Source of the DNA: Pseudomonas sp. 10S4
Lineage (GTDB): Bacteria > Pseudomonadota > Gammaproteobacteria > Pseudomonadales > Pseudomonadaceae
Assembly: GCF_034344865.1 (NCBI RefSeq)
Contig: NZ_CP133774.1
Span: 4,588,001-4,652,000, forward strand
Reading direction: 5' to 3'
Length of the DNA: 64,000 nucleotides
Made by a program: the position numbers and the translations under genes. Each line of letters opens with the position of its first letter. Position 1 is the stretch's first letter. The notes beneath the pieces were generated by a model. It ran no database searches. It was not told where the DNA came from and was given only the letters and a program-made list of their open reading frames with translations. This document shows positions 27,555 to 36,211 of this stretch, one piece after another.

Positions 27555-28133
27555 ATGTCTGAAGCGTTCGAAGTCCCAAGCCCACACGAAGAACATGTCG
27601 AACACGTCACCCACCACGCCCATGGCAAGGGTGATAATTTCGCCAGCAAGATCGCTGTCATGACGGCCATCATGGCGACCGTGGGCGCGTTGCTCAGCTA
27701 TCAGGCGGGCTCCACGGAAAGCGAAGCGGCGATGGACAAGAACAACGCCGCCATCGAGAAAACCGAAGCGTCCAACCAGTGGAATTACTACCAGGCCAAG
27801 TCCAGCCGACAGAACCTGTCCGAACTGGCGACCCACATCCCCGGCCTCGATGCCGCGCACTACGTCGCCGAAGCGGAACGCTACAAGAAAGAAAAAGAAG
27901 TGGTGCGCAAGAAAGCCGAAGCGCTGGAGGAGGAGGTTCGCGTGTGGGATGCGAAGTCCGAGGAGGCGTTGCACCAGCATCACCGCTGGGCCCAGGCGAT
28001 GACAGCGATTCAGATCGCCATTTCCCTGGCCGCGATCACCTTGCTGACCCGCAAGGAGTGGCTGAAAAAACTCGCCTACACCGCAGGCGGCGCCAGTGTC
28101 GTGTTGGGCACACTGGCCTGGCTGCATATATAA
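27555..28133 (+). CDS. DUF4337 domain-containing membrane protein
   Basis: A 192-residue protein. N-terminal His-rich segment (HEEHVEHVTHHAHGKGDN, residues 9-26), a membrane helix at about 33-52, a long charged helix with KEKEVVRKKAEALEEEVRVW likely forming a coiled coil, then two helices near the C-terminus. This layout matches DUF4337. The His-rich start could bind metal. It follows the efflux operon by about 90 bases but has its own start; function unknown. Confidence 0.78.
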   Translation: MSEAFEVPSPHEEHVEHVTHHAHGKGDNFASKIAVMTAIMATVGALLSYQAGSTESEAAMDKNNAAIEKTEASNQWNYYQAKSSRQNLSELATHIPGLDAAHYVAEAERYKKEKEVVRKKAEALEEEVRVWDAKSEEALHQHHRWAQAMTAIQIAISLAAITLLTRKEWLKKLAYTAGGASVVLGTLAWLHI

Positions 28134-28170
28134 ACCACGCCCCGAGGGCACGGCCTGGCGCCGTGCCTAT

Positions 28171-29935
28171 TCAATGCCCGCCCACCACCATATGAGTGAA
28201 CGGCGCCACATACGCCTGCAACGTCACCAACCCGCCGACCAGAATCGCCAGCACGATCGAGTGGAAAAACACGTAGCGCAGAATCTCCCCTTCATGGCCG
28301 TACCAGCGTGTTGCGGTAGAGGCGACCACGATTGACTGCGCATCGACCATTTTGCCCATGACCCCGCCGGAGCTATTAGCGGCGGCCATCAGGATCGGGC
28401 TGATCCCCAGTTGTTCGGAAGTCACCCGTTGCAAGCCGCCGAACAGCACGTTGGAAGCCGTGTCCGAGCCGGTCAGCGCCACGCGCGAGCCAGCCGAGCA
28501 GGGTCGCCGAACATCGGGTAGAAAATCCCGGTGGCGGCGAACGCCAGGCCCATGGTTGCGTCGAGTCCCGAGTAGCGCGTGAGGTAACCCAAGGCGAGCA
28601 TCGCCGCGATGGTAATCAGCGAAAAGCGCACCACCCACAGCGTTCGCAGGTACTGGCGCGCCAGTTGCGGGATCGAATAGCCCATCAGCAACCCGCCGAT
28701 AATCGCCGACAACAAGATCCCGCTGCCGGTGGCGGTGAACCAGGTGAACTTGTAGATCGCTTCTTCGGTTTTCGGTTGTGGCACTACCGGCGGCACCTTC
28801 TGGACTTGCTGGTGCAGGGTGGTGAAAGTCAGGGCTGGCGAGAAGATCGGGTTCGCCTCGATCAGCGGTTTGCCCTGCGGGTCGAGCATCGCTGAGTGGG
28901 TTTGTGGGTCGGTGACGGCGCGGGTATCGAAGAGGTTTTTAAAGCCCTGCGTGCCCCAGGCGAACACGAAAACCGTCAGAATGATCCACGGCATCCAGGC
29001 GCGCATGACCGCCGGTTTGGCGTCGCTGGCGAAGGTTGCGCTGGCCACGGGTTTCTCATCGTCAGCCGCATCGATTTTCGAGTTATCGATACGCCCCGAC
29101 AGGGCTGCCGAGGTGTAAACGGTGGCGGGTTTCCAGACCTTGAGGAACAAGGTCAGGCAGGCCATGGAAATCAACGCGGCAATCACGTCCACCAGCATCG
29201 GTCCGTGGTAGTTCGACACGATGAATTGCGGCACGGCGAAACTGACCCCAGCCACCAGAATCGGCGGCCAGATTTCCAGCATCTTGCGCCAGCCGGCGAA
29301 GGCCCAGATCAACCAGAACGGCACCAGCACCGAGAAGAACGGCAACTGGCGGCCGACCATCATCGACAGCTCCATTTCATCCAGCCCGGTGACCTTGGCC
29401 AGGGTGATGATTGGCGTGCCGAGGGCGCCGAACGCCACGGGTGCGGTGTTGGCGATCAACGCCAGACCCGACGCGGCCAATGGCGAGAAGCCCAACCCGA
29501 TCAGAATCGCCCCGGTCACCGCTACCGGTGTGCCGAACCCGGCCGCGCCTTCAAAGAACGCGCCAAAGCAGAAGGCAATCAGCAGCAGTTGCAGGCGTCG
29601 GTCATCGGTGATGCGCGCCAGGGAATCCTGCAGCACTTTGAACGAGCCGTTCTCGGTGGTCAGCCGGTGCAGGAAGATGATGTTCAGCACGATCCAGCCA
29701 ATCGGCAGCAAGCCGTTGGCCGCGCCAAACAGCGCCGCCGAGCCCGCCATGTTCGCCGGCATGCCGAAAGCGAAAATCGCGATCAACAAAGCCGAACCCA
29801 AGGCCAGCAATGCGGCCATGTGTGCCTTGATATGAAAAAAGCCAGGGACGCCAGCATCACCACCACCGGCGTGGCCGCCATGGCCGTCGATAACACCGGA
29901 TTGCCGAACGGGTCGTAGATTTGCTGCCAGACCAT
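28171..29935 (-). pseudogene. lldP: L-lactate permease (LldP/LctP), frameshifted in three places
   Basis: Proton-coupled lactate importer, about 585 residues. It starts MVWQQIYDPFGNPVLSTAMA at 29935. A T-run at 29835-29840 is one base short (SLAFF then HIKAHMAALLA in the next frame). A pair of one-base insertions at about 28483-28487 and 28505-28508 breaks [19 protein letters not shown]. Everything between and after is intact: [28 protein letters not shown] and the final TM helices. The homopolymer-type faults in conserved motifs suggest sequence errors; the transporter is probably functional. It is convergent with the DUF4337 gene, with no lactate dehydrogenase nearby. Confidence 0.88.
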
Positions 29936-30054
29936 GTTCCACCTCTGCTTATTATTGTTGGAGGCGCAAATCCGTTGCGGGGTAGGTTGTCTGGAGTATA
30001 GGTGGCAATTCGCCGCTGTCCTTGCCGGGCTTGGCTTGAGGTTTATGGTGGTCT

Positions 30055-30095
30055 GTTGGGCCACTTCGCGGGCTTGCTCGCGAAAGCGGTCTTCA
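30055..30095. repeat. REP-type half element
   Basis: gggccacttcgcgggcttgc followed by tcgcgaaagcgg, between lldP and the czcD promoter. Confidence 0.65.
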
Positions 30096-30114
30096 AGTCA
30101 CCACAGTTTCTCGC

Positions 30115-30145
30115 TTGACCCTGAACCCGCTACAGGGTGTCCACT
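30115..30145 (+). promoter_or_regulatory. Predicted MerR/CadR-type metal-responsive promoter of czcD
   Basis: A -35 hexamer TTGACC at 30115-30120, then a dyad ACCCTG (30118-30123) ... CAGGGT (30133-30138) inside a 19-base spacer, and a poor -10 (TCCACT at 30140-30145). The long 19-base spacer with a GC-rich ACCCTnnnnGGGT-like dyad is the hallmark of MerR-family promoters (CadR/PbrR/ZntR). A poor -10 is usual for these until the regulator untwists the spacer. Confidence 0.7.
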
Positions 30146-30176
30146 CTCCCCAAACAGAACACCCATGGAGCGACCG

Positions 30177-31088
30177 ATGAGCGCAGGACACAGTCACGGA
30201 CAAGCACGGGCCGGGCACGAGAAAAAGCTGTGGTTCGCCTTGGCGTTGACCACCAGTTTCATGGTCGTAGAAGTCATCGGTGCTTACGTCACCGGCAGTC
30301 TGGCGTTACTGTCCGATGCGGCGCACATGCTGACCGACGCCACCGCGTTGGCGATCTCGCTGGTCGCCATCCAGATTGCCAAACGCGCGGCGGACAAGAA
30401 GCGCACCTTCGGTTATGCCCGGTTTGAAATCCTCGCCGCCGCGTTCAACGCCATTCTGCTGTTTCTGGTTGCTATCTACATTCTGTACGAGGCCTATCAG
30501 CGCTTCCGGACCCCGACAGAAATCCAGTCCACCGGCATGTTGATCGTCGCCGTGATCGGGTTGTTGGTGAACCTGATCTCGATGCGCCTGTTGATGTCCG
30601 CCAGTGACGAAAGCCTCAACGTCAAAGGCGCGTACCTGGAAGTCTGGAGCGATATGCTCGGCTCCATCGGTGTCATCGGCGCGGCACTGATCATTCGCTA
30701 CACCGGCTGGTCCTGGGTCGATTCGTTCGTCGCTGCCGCTATCGGTTTATGGGTGCTGCCCAGAACCTGGGTATTGCTCAAGGAAAGCACCAATATCCTG
30801 CTGCAAGGGGTTCCCGAAGGCATCGATATCAATGAAGTAGAGGCGCGTATCCGGGCGGTTGACGGCGTCGAGGACCTTCATGATCTGCACATTTGGGCGG
30901 TGACCAGTGGCAAGAACGTCCTGAGTGCGCACTTGGTGGTCCAGGGTTCTTCCGAGGCCGGGCAAGCCGTATTGGCTGAAGTGACACGCCTGATGAGCGA
31001 GGCCTTTCACATCAGCCACACGACCCTGCAACTGGAGCACTCGCAGTTCCATGCCGGGCTCGAAAAAGACCTCGGCATGGAGCACTAG
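30177..31088 (+). CDS. czcD: Cation diffusion facilitator CzcD
   Basis: Zn/Cd/Co proton antiporter in the inner membrane, about 303 residues. It has a His-rich N-terminus (SAGHSHGQARAGHEKK). TM2 has SDAAHMLTD with the HxxxD metal site; TM5 has AYLEVWSDMLGS, with Glu in place of the His of ZitB, which is normal for CzcD. The C-terminal cytoplasmic domain holds DLHIWAVTSGK. Start chosen at 30177 with GGAG upstream; the longer frame has ATGs at 30165 and 29934. A CadR-like promoter lies 32-62 bases upstream. Its stop shares CTAG with the convergent czcS stop. Confidence 0.93.
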   Translation: MSAGHSHGQARAGHEKKLWFALALTTSFMVVEVIGAYVTGSLALLSDAAHMLTDATALAISLVAIQIAKRAADKKRTFGYARFEILAAAFNAILLFLVAIYILYEAYQRFRTPTEIQSTGMLIVAVIGLLVNLISMRLLMSASDESLNVKGAYLEVWSDMLGSIGVIGAALIIRYTGWSWVDSFVAAAIGLWVLPRTWVLLKESTNILLQGVPEGIDINEVEARIRAVDGVEDLHDLHIWAVTSGKNVLSAHLVVQGSSEAGQAVLAEVTRLMSEAFHISHTTLQLEHSQFHAGLEKDLGMEH

Positions 31089-32527
31089 CCGGCGGTGGAT
31101 TCCTGCCGTTTGGATGGCCAAGGGGTTTGCCCGTCGAGGTTGGGAAACACCAGCCTGAACACCGTGACGCTGCCCGGCAGGCTTTGCACCTCGGCGCTGC
31201 CCTGATGCAGGCTCATGATCGAACGCACAATCGCCAGACCAAGCCCGGTCCCGCCTTCAGCGCGGGACCGGCTGGTGTCGACCCGATAGAAGCGGTCGAA
31301 CAAATGCGTCAGATGCTGCGGTTCAATCCCGGCGCCAGGGTTGCCCACCAACAGTGAAACCTCGCCGGCATGGTTTTCGATGATCACCGAAATGGCCTGG
31401 CCGGGCGGGCAATGGCGTATGGCGTTGGACATCAGGTTGGAAATCGCCCGCTGGATCATCAACCGGTCGCCAAGGGTCGAGCCGCTGCCGGTAACGCTCA
31501 GGCTGATCCGTTTCTCTTCCGCCGACAGTGAAAACAGATCGACGACTTTCAACGCTTCATCCTCCAGCGCAATGGTCTCGAACGGGACCAGCGCGGCGGG
31601 GTGACTGACCTGCGCCAGAAACAGCATGTCTGAGACAATCCGCGTCACGCGGCCCAACTCTTCGGTGCAGGACTCCAGCACCGCTTTGTACTCCTCGGCC
31701 GGTCGCTCCCGGGACAGGGTCACCTGAGCCTTGCCCATCAGGTTGGTGATCGGCGAACGCAGTTCGTGGGCCAGGTCATCGGAGAACTGCGACAACTGCT
31801 GAACATCGCCGTCGAGGCGGTGCAGCATGAAGTTGATGCCGTGGGCCAGCTCACTGAGTTCCTGGGGCATCTTGACCACCGACAGTCGATGGCTGAGGTC
31901 CTGCGCCGAGATCATCGCCGCGACCTTGCGGAACTCGCGCAACGGCGCAAGGCCTCGCTGGACCACGGCCCAGGCGCTGATGCCGATGAGGATCAGCAGC
32001 AACGGCAAGGCAATGATCGTCGAGCGCAGGTACGCACTGAGCAGCGTGTCGTCGTTGGCGCAATCAATCGATAGCAACACGGCGACGCTCGTGCCGTTGG
32101 GTAGTCGAATGAGCCTGGACGCAGTCAGGAAGTGCCGACCTTCAGCATCAGTACTTCGGGAATACGAAACCTGGTCGATGGCCGATGCCGCGGCCTTCAA
32201 CTCGACCCTTGGGTCGGTTAACCCCGTGCCGAATTTCAATAGCGGCGAGCGCAGATTCTTCAGGTCATAGAGGGTCAGGTTCAGGTTGTCATGGCCCATT
32301 ACCTGATCAAGCAACGCGTGGGGTTCGGCGTTGATGTCGCCGGGTTTTTCATAGCTCGAAAGGCTGTGCTCGATCTGCTGCATTTTGCTGTCGAGGCTGC
32401 TTTTGGAGAGTGTGTCCAGCTCATGGGACAGTGCGATAAACGCGAGCACCGCTAGCAACACCACCAGCAACGCCCCCAGAATACTCACGGTCAAACCCAG
32501 TCGCATCGACAGGCTCGCCGGCTTCAT
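31085..32527 (-). CDS. czcS: Heavy-metal sensor histidine kinase (CzcS type)
   Basis: A 480-residue two-component kinase with two membrane helices bounding a periplasmic sensor (about residues 37-175), a HAMP segment ([16 protein letters not shown]), HisKA with [12 protein letters not shown] (phospho-His), and an HATPase_c domain with [10 protein letters not shown] and [11 protein letters not shown]. Similar to CzcS/CopS/IrlS sensors. It overlaps the regulator stop by 4 bases (ATGA), so the pair is translationally coupled. The convergent czcD stop is shared. Zn, Cd and Co are the likely signals. Confidence 0.9.
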   Translation of the reverse strand: MKPASLSMRLGLTVSILGALLVVLLAVLAFIALSHELDTLSKSSLDSKMQQIEHSLSSYEKPGDINAEPHALLDQVMGHDNLNLTLYDLKNLRSPLLKFGTGLTDPRVELKAAASAIDQVSYSRSTDAEGRHFLTASRLIRLPNGTSVAVLLSIDCANDDTLLSAYLRSTIIALPLLLILIGISAWAVVQRGLAPLREFRKVAAMISAQDLSHRLSVVKMPQELSELAHGINFMLHRLDGDVQQLSQFSDDLAHELRSPITNLMGKAQVTLSRERPAEEYKAVLESCTEELGRVTRIVSDMLFLAQVSHPAALVPFETIALEDEALKVVDLFSLSAEEKRISLSVTGSGSTLGDRLMIQRAISNLMSNAIRHCPPGQAISVIIENHAGEVSLLVGNPGAGIEPQHLTHLFDRFYRVDTSRSRAEGGTGLGLAIVRSIMSLHQGSAEVQSLPGSVTVFRLVFPNLDGQTPWPSKRQESTAG

Positions 32528-33198
32528 TCCCGGGCCTCCAGCACATAGCCAACGCCGCGCAGGGTATGGATCAACTTGTTGTCGAACGGGTCATCGATCT
32601 TCGCTCGCAGGCGCCGGATCGACACCTCGACCACGTTGGTGTCGCAGTCGAAATTCATGTCCCAGACCAGCGAAATAATCTGTGTACGAGAGAGCACCTC
32701 GCCTGACTGGCGCATCAGCAGGTGCAGCAACGCGAACTCCTTGGTCGTCAGGTCGATGCGCTGCTCGCCACGAAAGGCCCGGTGGCGGCCCTGATCGAGT
32801 TCGAGGTCGGCAACTTTGAGCACTGGCGGCACGGGAATGTGCTCGCTGCGACGCATCAAGGTTCGGACTCGGGCCAGCAGTTCGGGAAACTCGAACGGCT
32901 TGACCAGATAGTCATCGGCGCCCAGATCGAGGCCTCGAATTTTATCCGCCAGACGCCCGCGTGCGGTCAGCATCATCACCCGGGTGTTGCTGCTTTGGCG
33001 CAGTTGCTCAAGCACACTCCAGCCATCAAGTTGCGGAAGATTGGCATCAAGTATTACCAGGTCGTAGGCCTGTTGGCGGGCCAGATGAAGTCCATCTGCA
33101 CCATTCGCGGCCCGGTCAACTACATAGCCACTTTCCGTCAGGCCCTGATGCAAGTACTCGGCAGTTTTAAGCTCGTCCTCAACTACAAGGATTCGCAT
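32524..33198 (-). CDS. czcR: Heavy-metal response regulator (CzcR type)
   Basis: A 224-residue OmpR-type regulator with the phospho-acceptor in [17 protein letters not shown] and [20 protein letters not shown], then a winged helix ending in [16 protein letters not shown] and [11 protein letters not shown]. It is the first gene of a czcRS unit divergent from czcCBA, which it probably activates. In P. aeruginosa CzcR also represses oprD and thereby links metal exposure to carbapenem resistance; here an oprD-family gene lies 7 kb away. A CadR-like operator lies upstream at 33314-33344. Confidence 0.92.
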   Translation of the reverse strand: MRILVVEDELKTAEYLHQGLTESGYVVDRAANGADGLHLARQQAYDLVILDANLPQLDGWSVLEQLRQSSNTRVMMLTARGRLADKIRGLDLGADDYLVKPFEFPELLARVRTLMRRSEHIPVPPVLKVADLELDQGRHRAFRGEQRIDLTTKEFALLHLLMRQSGEVLSRTQIISLVWDMNFDCDTNVVEVSIRRLRAKIDDPFDNKLIHTLRGVGYVLEARE

Positions 33199-33639
33199 GA
33201 TAGTTCACCTTTTTAAATAACAAAAAATAGTGGGATTACTCAGAAAAGTTAGTTGTTGTTTTAGGGTTCTCTGACCGAATGTAAAGTGCGTTTGAAACGC
33301 TTCAATGATCGCCACCGTAAAGCCTGAAGCTGCTACAGGGTCAAGCCAAAGCCTTGTTCTTGAGCGGTTAATTCAAGGTTTGCGACAACATGTCGCATGA
33401 GTCTGGACGGCTTACATGGTTGTGAGACTTCGGCAAGTGCTGTGCGGCGGATAATTGGCCAGCATTTGTTTCTTCATATTGCTTGTGGGGTTATTAGGTT
33501 TTTACCCCTCCATATTAGTGCAAGAAGTACCGCCAGAACGTTGGATAACGTATTTGTAATTTTGCAGTCACCTTGTTGATAGTTGTGCAACTCTACATTG
33601 ATGCCATTGAATTATTAGTGCTTTAAAGGAAGTCTGAAA
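33199..33639. promoter_or_regulatory. Divergent czcR/czcC control region with CadR-like operator
   Basis: 440 bases, AT-rich. On the minus strand there is a MerR-type promoter for czcR: TTGACC at 33339-33344, a 19-base spacer, TACGGT at 33314-33319. The operator core is a near-perfect dyad CCTGnAGCnGCTnCAGG at 33323-33339. A clear czcC promoter was not fixed; ttggataacgtatttgtaat near 33540 is a candidate. No gene is supported here. Confidence 0.68.
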
Positions 33640-34911
33640 TTGCGCTGGCATCGAACGTTAATAATTCCCCTGAACATAAGCAGAATTCTCGGTTTAAGTT
33701 GCCTGCTCTCATGGGCCGGTTCCAGCGTTGCGGCAACTTCGGCCTCATCAGCGCTGACCATGGATCAAGCCCTGCAAACGGCGTTTGCCAACAACCCTGA
33801 CCTGGCAGCGGCCCAGTGGGAAATCGGCATCGCCCAGGGCGATCGGCAGCAAGCGGGATTGATCCCCAACCCCGAAGTGTCCTGGGAGGCGGAAGACACC
33901 CGCCGCAATTCGCGAACCACGACGGTGATGCTCAATCAACCTATCGAACTCGGTGGCAAGCGCGGGGCCCGGATCGACGTCGCCAGTCGCGCCCAGGATG
34001 CGGCGGGCATCGAGTTGGAGCGCAAGCGCAACGTGTTACGGGCCGACGTCATTCAGGCGTTCTACGGAGCCTCGACAGCGCAGCAACGGTTGTTGCTGTC
34101 ACGCCAGTCGCTGGAACTTGCGGAACGCGGTGTGCGGGTGGCGCAAGGGCGGATCAACAGCGGCAAGTCATCGCCGGTTGAAGGGACGCGCGCCGAGGTG
34201 CAGCTCTCGGAGGTCAGCCTGGAACTCAGAAGGGCCGAGCGCGACGAGGCCAGTGCCTGGCAGCAACTGGCGCAGGTCATGGGGGCGCCGCTGCCGACCT
34301 TCGTCAGCGTGAGCGATTCTGACCGCTTGATGCCCGCCGTGCCGCCCGCTTCGCGGCTGCTGGCACGCATCGAAGACACCGCAGAACTGCGACTGGCCAA
34401 GCTGCAGATCGATCAGCGCGAAGCGTCCCTGGGCCTGGAAAAAGCCCAGCGGATTCCAGACCTCACGGTGAGTGTCGGCAGCCAATACAGCGAGCTGGAG
34501 CGCGAGCGGGTCAACGTCGTCGGGCTGTCGATGCCGATCCCGCTGTTCAACCGCAATCAGGGCAACATCCTCGCCGCCGCACGCCGCGCCGATCAGGCCC
34601 GCGACCTGCGCAACGCCAGTGAGCTGCGCTTGCGCACGGAAATCCAGACCACCCTGGATCAATGGCTGACCGCCAACACGGAAATCCAGTCGTTCGACCA
34701 ATCGATCCTGCCGGCGGCGCAAAGCGCCGTCGACACCGCGACCCGTGGTTTTGAGATGGGCAAGTTCAACTTCCTCGACGTGCTCGATGCCCAGCGCACC
34801 TTGATCAGCGCCCGCGCCCAATACATCCAGGCGATTGCCGAGGCCACTGACGCCTGGGTGCGCATCGAGCGGATTTTCGGCGATGTCGAGACGCTCGCGC
34901 GCAGCCGTTGA
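33640..34911 (+). CDS. czcC: CzcC outer-membrane factor of the Czc efflux pump
   Basis: A 423-residue TolC-type channel with a signal peptide (GLSCLLSWAGSSVAA). Start is TTG at 33640 preceded by AAAGGAAG, an uncommon but plausible initiation; no nearer in-frame ATG fits. Two OMF halves include MDQALQTAFANNPDLAAAQW and MGKFNFLDVLDAQRTLISAR, typical of CzcC. It heads the czcCBA operon and lies divergent to czcRS. Confidence 0.9.
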   Translation: MRWHRTLIIPLNISRILGLSCLLSWAGSSVAATSASSALTMDQALQTAFANNPDLAAAQWEIGIAQGDRQQAGLIPNPEVSWEAEDTRRNSRTTTVMLNQPIELGGKRGARIDVASRAQDAAGIELERKRNVLRADVIQAFYGASTAQQRLLLSRQSLELAERGVRVAQGRINSGKSSPVEGTRAEVQLSEVSLELRRAERDEASAWQQLAQVMGAPLPTFVSVSDSDRLMPAVPPASRLLARIEDTAELRLAKLQIDQREASLGLEKAQRIPDLTVSVGSQYSELERERVNVVGLSMPIPLFNRNQGNILAAARRADQARDLRNASELRLRTEIQTTLDQWLTANTEIQSFDQSILPAAQSAVDTATRGFEMGKFNFLDVLDAQRTLISARAQYIQAIAEATDAWVRIERIFGDVETLARSR

Positions 34912-34960
34912 TTTCATTTTTTATCGCTGCCCGGTCAACGGCGCGGCGCAGGGAGTCTCC

Positions 34961-36172
34961 ATGGAAAAAAAACACCTATTTGTCACCGCACTGACCCTCG
35001 CGGTGGGCATTGGCATTGGCTCATCCTGGATGGGCGGCGCAGCGTCACCGACGGCCGCCGTCCAGGCGCAGGACGAACAGGGCCACGACGATCACGCCGG
35101 CGAAGATGAAACGAAAGCCTCCCACGCCGAAGGCGAAACCGAAGAAGGTCACCTGACGCTGAGTGCCGAGCAGATCGCCTCGGCCGGTATCCAGTTGGCC
35201 GAAGCCGAGGCGCGGGACATCAGTCTCTCGTTGCCGTTTCCCGGCGAAATCCGTTTCGACGAAGACCGCACCGCCCACGTGGTGCCGCGTGCGCCGGGTG
35301 TGGTCGAGTCGGTGCACGTCAACCTCGGTCAGTCGGTGAAGAAAGGCCAGTTGCTGGCGGTCATCGCCAGCCAGCAGATCTCCGATCAACGCAGCGAACA
35401 AGCCGCCGCACAACGGCGTCTGGAGTTGGCGCGTACCACCTACGCCCGTGAACGGCAGCTATGGCAGGACAAAATCTCTGCCGAGCAGGATTTCCTCCAG
35501 GCTCGTCAGGCCCTGCAAGAAGCAGAAATCGCCCTCGGCAATGCCCGCCAGAAAATCAGCGTGCTCAGCGGCAGTTCGGTGGCCAGCGGCGGTAATCGCT
35601 ATGAACTGCGGGCGCCGTTCGACGGTGTGGTGGTGGAAAAACACTTGGGGTTGGGGGAGGTCGTCAGCGAAACCACCAATGCTTTCACACTCTCGGATTT
35701 GTCGCGGGTGTGGGTGACCTTCGGTGTCTCGCCGAAGGACTTGAACAAGGTGCTGGTGGGCAAATCGGTGACGGTCAGCGCCCCGGAGCTGAACGCCGAA
35801 GTCAGCGGAACCGTGGCCTACGTCGGCAGCTTGCTGGGCGAGCAGACCCGCACTGCCACGGTCCGCGTCACCTTGGCCAACCCGCAAGGCGCCTGGCGTC
35901 CAGGGTTGTTCGTCACCGCGCGGGTGGACACCGAAACCCGCCAGACGAAGGTCGCCGTGCCGGAAGCCGCGCTGCAAACGGTGGAGGACAAACCCACCGT
36001 GTTCGTTCGAACCGATGACGGCTTCAAGGCGCAGCCGGTGGTGATCGGCAGCCGCGCGGCAGGCCTGGTCGAGATCACCGAAGGCCTGGCGCCTGGCGTG
36101 CAAGTCGCGACCGCCGGCAGCTTCATTCTCAAATCGGAACTGGGTAAGGCCTCGGCCGAGCACGCTCACTAA
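34961..36172 (+). CDS. czcB: CzcB membrane fusion protein
   Basis: About 403 residues. Signal-like N-terminus (KKHLFVTALTLAVGIGIG) followed by a His/Glu-rich metal-binding segment (QGHDDHAGEDETKASHAEG, residues about 43-61). Periplasmic adaptor core: FPGEIRFDEDRTAHVVPRAP (lipoyl/barrel), VNLGQSVKKGQLLAVI and coiled coil, then a beta-barrel with PEAALQTVEDKPTVFV. The His-rich N-terminus is a known feature of CzcB-type adaptors that bind Zn or Cd. Start at 34961 after GGGAG; 49 bases after czcC. Confidence 0.93.
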   Translation: MEKKHLFVTALTLAVGIGIGSSWMGGAASPTAAVQAQDEQGHDDHAGEDETKASHAEGETEEGHLTLSAEQIASAGIQLAEAEARDISLSLPFPGEIRFDEDRTAHVVPRAPGVVESVHVNLGQSVKKGQLLAVIASQQISDQRSEQAAAQRRLELARTTYARERQLWQDKISAEQDFLQARQALQEAEIALGNARQKISVLSGSSVASGGNRYELRAPFDGVVVEKHLGLGEVVSETTNAFTLSDLSRVWVTFGVSPKDLNKVLVGKSVTVSAPELNAEVSGTVAYVGSLLGEQTRTATVRVTLANPQGAWRPGLFVTARVDTETRQTKVAVPEAALQTVEDKPTVFVRTDDGFKAQPVVIGSRAAGLVEITEGLAPGVQVATAGSFILKSELGKASAEHAH

Positions 36173-36211
36173 AGACGCCCACCGATCCGCCATTGCCACG
36201 AGAAGGTCCTC

